DNA from: an uncultured Anaerosacchariphilus sp.
Lineage (GTDB): Bacteria > Bacillota > Clostridia > Lachnospirales > Lachnospiraceae
Length of the DNA: 6,031 nt
Direction: 5' to 3'
NCBI GenBank assembly: GCA_934373375.1
Contig: CAKROP010000140.1
Location: 1 to 6,031, forward strand
Shown piece after piece: positions 1-5,245 of the stretch (position 1 is its first letter; each line of letters opens with the position of its first letter). Made by a program: the position numbers and the translations under genes. The notes under the pieces were generated by a model. It worked only from the letters and a program-made list of their open reading frames with translations, had not been told where the DNA came from and did no database searches.

Positions 1-1389
1 CACATCGGTGCTTACGTGGTAAACATCAAAGGCCAGAAGATCACATTCCTGGATACACCGGGACATGAGGCGTTCACTGCCATGCGTATGCGTGGAGCTA
101 ACTCCACCGATATCGCCATCCTGGTAGTTGCAGCCGACGACGGCGTGATGCCCCAGACCATTGAGGCTATTAACCATGCCAAGGCCGCAGGCATCGAGAT
201 CATCGTTGCCATCAATAAGATCGATAAGCCCAGCGCTAATATCGAGCGTGTAAAGCAGGAGCTGACCGAGTATGAGCTGATTCCCGAGGACTGGGGCGGC
301 AGCACCATTTTCTGCCCGGTATCCGCCCATACCCATGAGGGTATCGACAACCTGCTGGAAATGATTCTGCTGACATCTGAGGTTCTGGAGCTGAAGGCCA
401 ACCCGAACCGCCGGGCGAGAGGTCTGGTTATCGAGGCAGAGCTTGACAAGGGCAAGGGCCCGGTTGCTACCGTGCTGGTACAGAAGGGAACCCTGCATGT
501 GGGCGATCCCAGTGCCGAAGGCTCCTGCCATGGTAAGGTCCGCGCCATGATGGATGACAATGGCCGCCGCGTGAAAGAGGCAGGCCCGTCCAAGCCGGTC
601 GAGATTCTGGGTCTCAATGACGTGCCCAATGCCGGAGAGATCTTCGTATCTCCGGAGACCGACAAGGAGGCAAGAGCCTTTGCCGAGACCTATGTAAAAG
701 AGAGCAGAGAGAAGCTCATCGAGGATACCAAGCTCAAGATGTCCCTGGACGATCTGTATTCCCAGATTCAGTCCGGCAACTTAAAGGAGCTGAATATCAT
801 CGTAAAGGCCGATGTACAGGGTTCTGTGGAGGCCGTAAAGCAGAGTCTCTTAAAGCTTTCCAACGAGGAAGTAGTAGTAAAGATTATCCATGGTGGCGTA
901 GGAGCCATCAACGAGTCCGACGTCAGCCTGGCGGCAGCGTCCAACGCTATTATCATCGGCTTCAACGTGCGTCCTGACGCGACTGCCAAGGAGACCGCGG
1001 AGCGCGAGAAGGTGGACCTGCGTCTGTACCGTGTCATCTACGACGCCATCAACGACGTAGAGGCAGCCATGAAGGGCATGCTGGATCCGATCTTCGAGGA
1101 GAAGGTGCTGGGCCACGCAGAGGTGCGTCAGATCTTCAAGGCGTCCGGCGTGGGCAATATCGCAGGCTCCTATGTGCTGGACGGCGTATTCCAGAGAGGC
1201 TGCAAGTGCCGTATCACCCGCGAGGGCGAGCAGATCTTCGACGGCCCGCTGGCGTCCCTGAAGCGTTTCAAGGACGACGTGAAGGAGGTCAAGGCAGGCT
1301 ACGAGTGCGGTCTGGTCTTCGAGAAGTTCAACGACATCAGGGAGCTGGATATCGTAGAGGCTTACACCATGGTAGAGGTGCCGAGATAG
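1..1389 (+). CDS. infB: Translation initiation factor IF-2, C-terminal part (5' end outside window)
   Basis: IF2 is the GTPase that brings fMet-tRNA to the 30S subunit and promotes 50S joining in the cytoplasm. The frame is open from base 1, so the gene is cut by the window edge. The first visible residues, HIGAYVV, are the stretch just after the G2/switch I motif; the P-loop and N-terminal region are missing. Numbering from the first visible codon, the G3 motif DTPGHEAF starts at residue 18, G4 NKID is at 72-75 and G5 SAH at 108-110. An EF-Tu-like beta-barrel follows (about 130-215), then the IF2 C1 domain with its [10 protein letters not shown] signature (about 255-370). The C2 fMet-tRNA-binding domain (about 375-460) carries GHAEVRQIF and GYECG. 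The 462 visible residues fit the G-domain-to-C-terminus part of the family. rbfA follows after 24 nt. In C2, two residues of the fMet site differ from the Bacillus sequence (see findings). The identification is very secure. Confidence 0.98.
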   Translation, partial: HIGAYVVNIKGQKITFLDTPGHEAFTAMRMRGANSTDIAILVVAADDGVMPQTIEAINHAKAAGIEIIVAINKIDKPSANIERVKQELTEYELIPEDWGGSTIFCPVSAHTHEGIDNLLEMILLTSEVLELKANPNRRARGLVIEAELDKGKGPVATVLVQKGTLHVGDPSAEGSCHGKVRAMMDDNGRRVKEAGPSKPVEILGLNDVPNAGEIFVSPETDKEARAFAETYVKESREKLIEDTKLKMSLDDLYSQIQSGNLKELNIIVKADVQGSVEAVKQSLLKLSNEEVVVKIIHGGVGAINESDVSLAAASNAIIIGFNVRPDATAKETAEREKVDLRLYRVIYDAINDVEAAMKGMLDPIFEEKVLGHAEVRQIFKASGVGNIAGSYVLDGVFQRGCKCRITREGEQIFDGPLASLKRFKDDVKEVKAGYECGLVFEKFNDIRELDIVEAYTMVEVPR

Positions 1390-1413
1390 GGCGTTATCTG
1401 AGGTGAATGATAG

Positions 1414-1800
1414 ATGAGAAAAAACAGTATTAAAAATACAAGAATCAACGGCGAGGTGCGCCGGGAGCTGAGCAATATCATTTTAAATGAGATCAAGGAC
1501 CCGCGCATCTGCCCGATGACTTCGGTGGTAGAAGTGGAGGTTGCCCCGGACCTGAAGACCGCGAAGGCCTACATCAGTGTCCTGGGCGACAAGCAGGCCC
1601 AGGCAGATACGCTGGCAGGCCTTAAGAGCGCGGAGGGCTATATCCGCCGCGCTCTGGCCAAGTCCATCAACCTGCGCAACACCCCGGAGATCCGCTTTGT
1701 CATGGATCAGTCCATCGAGTATGGCGTCCATATGTCAAAGCTTATCGACGACGTAAACCAGGGCAGTAAAGAAGAGGATGAAGAGGATGATCAGGCTTAA
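1414..1800 (+). CDS. rbfA: 30S ribosome-binding factor A
   Basis: RbfA is a small KH-fold protein that binds immature 30S subunits and helps late maturation around the 16S rRNA 5' end, including cold adaptation. The 128-residue product has the usual family length. It shows the N-terminal helix R-x-NGEVRRELSNIILNEIKDPR (residues 10-31), the beta strand with VEVAPDLKTAKAYISV (40-55), and the late signature LRNTPEIRFVMDQS (87-100) followed by the final helix HMSKLIDDV. The ATG is supported by a GAGGTGA ribosome binding site at 1400-1406, 7 nt upstream. The C-terminal tail (about 119-126) is strongly acidic and encoded by a 9-bp tandem repeat that also carries the start region of the next gene. 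It lies 24 nt after infB and overlaps nrnA, the standard Firmicute order. Confidence 0.96.
   Translation: MRKNSIKNTRINGEVRRELSNIILNEIKDPRICPMTSVVEVEVAPDLKTAKAYISVLGDKQAQADTLAGLKSAEGYIRRALAKSINLRNTPEIRFVMDQSIEYGVHMSKLIDDVNQGSKEEDEEDDQA
1771..1777 (+). promoter_or_regulatory. Ribosome binding site that favours the second nrnA ATG
   Basis: GAAGAGG matches AGGAGG with one change in its last six bases and lies 9 nt before the ATG at 1787. It directly abuts the ATG at 1778, too close to serve that codon. No comparable purine block lies at proper distance before 1778, so 1787 is the better supported start. This is read from spacing only. Confidence 0.55.
1771..1788 (+). repeat. Two tandem copies of a 9-bp unit at the rbfA/nrnA overlap
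   Basis: The unit GAAGAGGAT occurs at 1771-1779 and again at 1780-1788. Since 9 is a multiple of 3, both copies read as Glu-Glu-Asp in the rbfA tail. In the +2-shifted frame each copy ends in the AT of a possible nrnA ATG (1778 and 1787). The repeat therefore duplicates a purine-rich ribosome binding site plus start codon. Confidence 0.9.
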
Positions 1801-2752
1801 GGATGAGCTTACAGATGTGAAGACAGTGGCGATCAGCGGACATATCCGTCCGGACGGGGACTGCACGGGTTCCTGTCTGGGCGTGTGGAATTATCTCCGG
1901 GACAATTACCCGGAGATTCAGGCGGACGTATACCTGGAACAGATCGTACCCAAGTTCCGCTTCCTGAACGGCGCGGAGCTGGTAAAGACGGACTGTGATG
2001 AGGATAAGGTCTATGACCTGTTTATCTCTCTGGACGCCAGTGACAAAGAGCGGCTGGGAGCGGCGGTCAGGTATCTGGACACCGCGAAGCATACAGTCTG
2101 CATCGATCATCACGTCACCAATCCGGGTTTTGCGGATGTGAACTGGGTAGTAGCCGACGCCAGCAGCGCGTCGGAGCTTGCCTGGGAAACCATGGAAGAG
2201 GAAAGAATTTCCAGACACACAGCGGAGGCGCTGTACATGGGCATTGTCCATGATACCGGCGTTTTCCAGTATTCCAATACTTCCCCGAAGACCATGCAGA
2301 TCGCGGGAAGCCTGATCGCCAAAGGCATTGACTTCAGCCGGATTGTGGATGAGACCTTCTATAAGAAAACCTACATTCAGAACCAGATTCTGGGTCGTGC
2401 GCTGGTGGAGAGCATTCTTCTGCTGGATGGCCGTGTTATCGTAGGCCGCATCCGGGAAAAGGATATGGATTTTTACGGAGCGATCCCTGCGGATCTGGAC
2501 GGTATCGTCAGCCAGCTGCGCGTGACCGACGGCGTGGAAGTAGCCATTTTTCTTTATGAAACAGGCAATCATCAGTATAAGGTCAGCCTTCGGTCCAACG
2601 GCCCCGTGGATGTCAGCGCGGTCTGCGCTTATTTCGGCGGCGGCGGGCACGTAAAGGCGGCGGGCTGTACCATGCACGGAACCTTTTACGATGTGGTCAA
2701 CAATCTGACCCTGCACATCGAAAAGCAGCTGAATCAGAATCAGGATGTATAA
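1787..2752 (+). CDS. nrnA: Bifunctional oligoribonuclease/pAp phosphatase, DHH-DHHA1 family
   Basis: NrnA-type enzymes degrade 2-5 nt RNAs to mononucleotides and often also dephosphorylate pAp, a by-product of sulfate and acyl-carrier metabolism. The 321-residue product (from the 1787 ATG) has all expected metal-binding motifs: SGHIRPDGDC (17-26, Asp23 and Asp25), FISLDASD (79-86, Asp83), IDHH (106-109) and MGIVHDTG (151-158, Asp156). The C-terminal DHHA1 substrate-binding domain carries the glycine loop GGGGH at 284-288, followed by VKAAG. An upstream ATG at 1778 would add three residues, but the ribosome binding site spacing favours 1787. The start lies inside the end of rbfA (14-nt overlap, or 23 with the other ATG), so translational coupling is likely. 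Position between rbfA and truB is typical for Firmicutes. Phosphatase versus nanoRNase preference cannot be told from the sequence. Confidence 0.93.
   Translation: MIRLKDELTDVKTVAISGHIRPDGDCTGSCLGVWNYLRDNYPEIQADVYLEQIVPKFRFLNGAELVKTDCDEDKVYDLFISLDASDKERLGAAVRYLDTAKHTVCIDHHVTNPGFADVNWVVADASSASELAWETMEEERISRHTAEALYMGIVHDTGVFQYSNTSPKTMQIAGSLIAKGIDFSRIVDETFYKKTYIQNQILGRALVESILLLDGRVIVGRIREKDMDFYGAIPADLDGIVSQLRVTDGVEVAIFLYETGNHQYKVSLRSNGPVDVSAVCAYFGGGGHVKAAGCTMHGTFYDVVNNLTLHIEKQLNQNQDV
2741..2745 (+). promoter_or_regulatory. Ribosome binding site deciding the truB start
   Basis: CAGGA at the very end of nrnA lies 8 nt before the ATG at 2754. The in-frame ATG at 2745 overlaps this site and so cannot use it. 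The site sits inside the upstream coding sequence, which fits coupled translation. Confidence 0.55.
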
Positions 2753-2753
2753 C

Positions 2754-3671
2754 ATGAATGGTGTAATCAACGTCTATAAAGAAGCGGGCTTCACCTCACA
2801 CGACGTGGTGGCGAAGCTCCGCGGAATCGTAAAACAGAAAAAGATAGGCCATACGGGAACTCTCGATCCGGATGCGGAGGGAGTTCTTCCTGTCTGTCTG
2901 GGAAATGCCACAAAGCTCTGCGGACTTCTGACAGAAAAAGAGAAGACCTACCGGGCAGTGCTTTTGCTGGGACAGACCACCGACACCCAGGATACTTCCG
3001 GCAGGGTGCTGACAGAAGCGCCGGTGACAGCCACCGGGGAGCAGGTCCGGGAGGCGATCATGAGCTTCCTTGGCGACTACGACCAGGTCCCGCCCATGTA
3101 TTCGGCCCTGAAGGTCAACGGAAAAAAGCTCTATGAGCTGGCCCGCGAAGGCAAAGAGGTGGAGCGCCAGGCCAGACGGGTACGGATTCTGGATATGGAG
3201 ATTCACGAAATCCGGCTTCCGGAGGTGACCTTTACGGTGACCTGCAGCAGCGGTACCTATATCCGCACTCTCTGTCAGGACATCGGTGAAAAGCTAGGCT
3301 GCGGCGGCTGTATGAAAAGTCTGCTGCGTACCAAAGTAGACCGTTTTGAACTGGCGGACAGCCATAAGCTTTCCGAACTGGAGACAATGATGCACGAGGG
3401 CCGCATCGGGGAGGTACTGCTTCCGGTGGACGAGGTCTTCGCGGCCTGCCCGGCAGTCCGTATCAGGCAGGAGAGCGATCGCCAGAATCAAAACGCCAAG
3501 CCTTTTGGAAAAGAGGATATCGCGGAAACGACCGGAGAGCGCCTGCCGGAGGGTACGGAGCTGGAGCGCAATTGCGTGCGTGTATACAATTCCGAAGGGG
3601 ATTTCCGGGGGCTCTACCGGCGGGAACAGGGCGGCAGACGCTATAAGCCCGAGAAAATGTTTTTATCCTGA
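2754..3671 (+). CDS. truB: tRNA pseudouridine(55) synthase TruB
   Basis: TruB converts U55 in the T-arm of tRNAs to pseudouridine and also acts as a tRNA-folding chaperone. From the ATG at 2754 the protein is 305 residues and begins MNGVINVYKEAGFTSHDVV, the usual N-terminus of the family. An in-frame ATG at 2745 would add MYN and overlap nrnA by 8 nt; it is less likely. The catalytic aspartate is Asp38 in GHTGTLDPDAEGVLPV (residues 32-47, codon at 2865-2867). Further family motifs are PPMYSALKVNGKKLYELAREG (near residues 116-136) and SSGTYIRTLCQDIGEKLG, followed by LLRTKVDRFEL. A C-terminal RNA-binding extension ends in YKPEKMFLS. The gene starts 1 nt after the nrnA stop codon. The stop codon lies in the loop of an 8-bp inverted repeat. 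Confidence 0.96.
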   Translation: MNGVINVYKEAGFTSHDVVAKLRGIVKQKKIGHTGTLDPDAEGVLPVCLGNATKLCGLLTEKEKTYRAVLLLGQTTDTQDTSGRVLTEAPVTATGEQVREAIMSFLGDYDQVPPMYSALKVNGKKLYELAREGKEVERQARRVRILDMEIHEIRLPEVTFTVTCSSGTYIRTLCQDIGEKLGCGGCMKSLLRTKVDRFELADSHKLSELETMMHEGRIGEVLLPVDEVFAACPAVRIRQESDRQNQNAKPFGKEDIAETTGERLPEGTELERNCVRVYNSEGDFRGLYRREQGGRRYKPEKMFLS

Positions 3672-3680
3672 GGGATAAAA
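3661..3680 (+). repeat. Perfect 8-bp inverted repeat enclosing the truB stop codon
   Basis: TTTTATCC (3661-3668) pairs with GGATAAAA (3673-3680), leaving a 4-nt loop TGAG that contains the TGA stop. No T-run follows, so it is not a classical terminator. A second GGATAAA at 3686-3692 could compete for the same left arm. That second pairing would reach into the ribF ribosome binding site (AAGGA, 3691-3695). Confidence 0.6.
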
Positions 3681-3701
3681 TAATAGGATAAAGGATTTAC
3701 C

Positions 3702-4607
3702 ATGAGATTAATTACCGGAACGACAGAATTTGAGACAACGGAAGCGACAGCCATATCCCTGGGAAAGTTCGAAGGGCTGCATATGGGACATCAGCTTCTG
3801 GTGAACCGCATTTTAAAAAAGAAGGAGGAAGGCTTAAAGGCTCTGATTTTTACCTTTGATTTCGGAGAACGGCCCACCCTTCTGCTCCCGGAGGAGCGGA
3901 GAAATCTCCTGGAAAAATGGGGCGTGGACTATCTGATAGAGTGTCCCTTTGTGGAATCCATAGCCCATATGGAGGCTGAGGATTTTGTGCGGGAGATTTT
4001 GGTAAAGCGGCTGCATGTGAAATATCTGGCCGTGGGAACGGATTTTCATTTCGGCCATAACCGGAAGGGCAGTTACCGGCTTCTGGAGGATATGCAGGAG
4101 GAATGCGGTTTTCAGGTGGAGGTAGTGGAAAAAGCCTGCTATGACGGCGGGGAAATCAGCAGTACCCGGATCCGTAAGGAACTGGAGCAGGGCCATATGG
4201 AGCTGGTCAATCAGCTGCTGGGATACACCTATTCCGTGACCGGTGAAGTGCTCTATGGTCATCAGATAGGCCGGACCCTGGGGCTTCCCACCATCAATCA
4301 GCAGCCGGAGCTTTCGAAGCTGCTGCCGCCCAACGGCGTCTATGCCACCAGAACCCGGATTGCTTCCGAGATTTTTGAGGGCATCACCAACATCGGTTAC
4401 AAGCCGACCATAGGCGGAGAGACGCGAAAAGGTGTGGAAACCTTTTTGTTTGACCTCGACCGGAATCTGTACGGGGAGACACTGACCGTAGCCTTCTACG
4501 GCTTTGAGCGCCCGGAGCGGAAATTCGATTCTCTGGAGGCCTTAAAGGAGCGGATTGAGAAAGACGTGGCCTGGGGCAGGGAATATTTTGGAGAAAGAGA
4601 AAACTAG
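3702..4607 (+). CDS. ribF: Bifunctional riboflavin kinase / FAD synthetase
   Basis: RibF phosphorylates riboflavin to FMN and adenylylates FMN to FAD in the cytoplasm. The 301-residue product has the normal family length and both modules. The N-terminal nucleotidyltransferase has HMGH at 27-30 within SLGKFEGLHMGHQ, GTDFHFGHNRKGS at 112-124 and ISSTRIR at 152-158. The C-terminal kinase has GRTLGLPTIN at 190-199, the TNIGYKPT loop at 229-236 and Glu246 in VETFLFDLD, which aligns with the catalytic base of the family. The ending REPERKFDSLEAL-like segment is also typical. The residue before the first Gly of FxGxH is Glu24 rather than the more common Asp. The ATG has an AAGGA site at 3691-3695, 6 nt upstream. 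The gap from truB is 30 nt, with a hairpin between. I see no FMN riboswitch in the window, so control probably follows the operon. Confidence 0.96.
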   Translation: MRLITGTTEFETTEATAISLGKFEGLHMGHQLLVNRILKKKEEGLKALIFTFDFGERPTLLLPEERRNLLEKWGVDYLIECPFVESIAHMEAEDFVREILVKRLHVKYLAVGTDFHFGHNRKGSYRLLEDMQEECGFQVEVVEKACYDGGEISSTRIRKELEQGHMELVNQLLGYTYSVTGEVLYGHQIGRTLGLPTINQQPELSKLLPPNGVYATRTRIASEIFEGITNIGYKPTIGGETRKGVETFLFDLDRNLYGETLTVAFYGFERPERKFDSLEALKERIEKDVAWGREYFGEREN

Positions 4608-4611
4608 TTTC

Positions 4612-5103
4612 ATGAGACTATTTTATTATCTGATAGCGGCACCTGCATTATTTCTACTGCGGGTGCTGTTCTGGCCTTTTAAGACCATATTCCGGTGCGC
4701 CGGCTGGATTCATGGCCGGCGGAAGGAACGTCGGCGTTTCCGCCGGGCCGACTATGACGACATGGACGGCTGGGAATTTGAGGAATATGTGGGCGGACTG
4801 CTGGCGCGGGACGGCTATATCCATGTGGAGGTCACCCGGGGCAGCGGCGACCAGGGCGTGGACGTGCTGGCGCAGCGCGACGGAGTCTCCTACGCCATCC
4901 AGTGCAAGCATTACCGGGCGAAAATCAGCAATAAGGCGGTACAGGAAGCCTACGCCGGAGCCGAGTTCTATGGCTGCGACGTGCCGGTGGTGCTGACCAA
5001 CAGCTATTTTACCCCGTCGGCGGAGGAGCTGGCGGATGAAATCGGCGTGGAGCTGTGGGACCGGGACGAGCTGAACCGACTGGTACGGCGGGCGCGGCGG
5101 TAA
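4612..5103 (+). CDS. Membrane-anchored Mrr-type restriction endonuclease-like protein
   Basis: The 163-residue product has three parts. Residues 3-27 are hydrophobic and aromatic (LFYYLIAAPALFLL, then VLFWPF) with a single Arg17, suggesting a membrane anchor or re-entrant helix. Residues 35-45 are very basic, which by the positive-inside rule places the rest in the cytoplasm. Residues 52-160 match the Mrr catalytic family of the PD-(D/E)XK nuclease fold: GWEFEEYVGGLL (Glu57/58), SGDQGVDVL with Asp80 and Asp84, and IQCKHY with Gln97 and Lys99 as the (E/Q)xK half. The active site thus looks intact. DNA cleavage is inferred from the fold; target and role are unknown. It begins 4 nt after ribF and ends before a stem-loop, so it is probably cotranscribed with ribF. 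The ATG lacks a strong site; a TTG at 4588 preceded by GCAGGGA (4575-4581) is an alternative start giving 171 residues and a 20-nt overlap with ribF. Confidence 0.85.
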   Translation: MRLFYYLIAAPALFLLRVLFWPFKTIFRCAGWIHGRRKERRRFRRADYDDMDGWEFEEYVGGLLARDGYIHVEVTRGSGDQGVDVLAQRDGVSYAIQCKHYRAKISNKAVQEAYAGAEFYGCDVPVVLTNSYFTPSAEELADEIGVELWDRDELNRLVRRARR

Positions 5104-5124
5104 TTCTGTGGAAAACCCACAGAA
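5104..5124 (+). terminator. Stem-loop directly after the nuclease gene (possible terminator, no T-run)
   Basis: TTCTGTGG (5104-5111) and CCACAGAA (5117-5124) form a perfect 8-bp stem with a 5-nt AAAAC loop, starting one base after the stop codon. No T-rich tract follows on either strand, so intrinsic termination would be weak. It could instead protect the 3' end of the mRNA or mark a Rho-type end. The position between the operon and a new promoter supports an end-of-transcript role. Confidence 0.4.
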
Positions 5125-5149
5125 ATCCGCAAAATCCACGTGAATCAAA

Positions 5150-5170
5150 AAGATTTCCTTGACAAATCTT
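5150..5170. promoter_or_regulatory. 7-bp dyad straddling the -35 box (possible operator)
   Basis: AAGATTT (5150-5156) and AAATCTT (5164-5170) are perfect inverted copies separated by 7 nt (CCTTGAC). The proposed -35 box TTGACA (5159-5164) falls inside the dyad. A protein bound here would cover the -35 region. The regulator is unknown. Confidence 0.4.
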
Positions 5171-5185
5171 CCCGATTATTATAAG
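5159..5185 (+). promoter_or_regulatory. Putative sigma-A-type promoter for the wall-hydrolase gene
   Basis: TTGACA at 5159-5164 is a perfect -35 consensus. TATAAG at 5180-5185 is the best -10 candidate, with one mismatch and a 15-nt spacer, shorter than the usual 17. Transcription would start near 5191-5193, leaving a leader of about 55 nt before the ATG at 5246. The surrounding AT-rich stretch contrasts with the GC-rich genes. The spacer makes the exact -10 uncertain. Confidence 0.5.
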
Positions 5186-5223
5186 GTGTAATAGGTTCTT
5201 AACAAAATTGTAATAATTACACC
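5185..5223. promoter_or_regulatory. 8-bp inverted repeat with TGTAAT half-sites between -10 box and start codon
   Basis: GGTGTAAT (5185-5192) is the exact inverted copy of ATTACACC (5216-5223), 23 nt apart. A second direct TGTAAT lies at 5209-5214 and forms a shorter palindrome with ATTACA (5216-5221), centred on one A. The two direct TGTAAT copies start 22 nt apart, two helical turns. The arrangement suggests an operator or a leader hairpin; TGTAAT resembles a WalR half-site, but the spacing is not the usual 11 nt. Confidence 0.4.
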
Positions 5224-5245
5224 GGATATGAAAACGGAGGATTTT

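Noticed and set aside
12..665. 217-codon open frame on the minus strand opposite infB
   Set aside because: It lies fully antisense to the conserved IF2 G domain and is Ser/low-complexity rich without a family match.
1742..2770. Long open frame of 342 codons on the minus strand opposite nrnA
   Set aside because: The + strand encodes a full DHH/DHHA1 protein with every motif in place. The antisense product shows no recognisable domain, has no clear ribosome binding site, and is explained by codon bias of the sense gene.
5104..5124. TGTGGAAAA within the stem-loop as a DnaA box
   Set aside because: It differs from the TGTGGATAA consensus, stands alone, and the surrounding genes are not those of a replication origin.
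5137..5142. CACGTG palindrome in the intergenic region
   Set aside because: A 6-bp palindrome is easily due to chance, it has no extended symmetry, and no bacterial regulator can be assigned to it here.
4654..5148. 164-codon open frame on the minus strand opposite the nuclease gene
   Set aside because: It is antisense to a clear Mrr-type domain and has no recognisable motif of its own.
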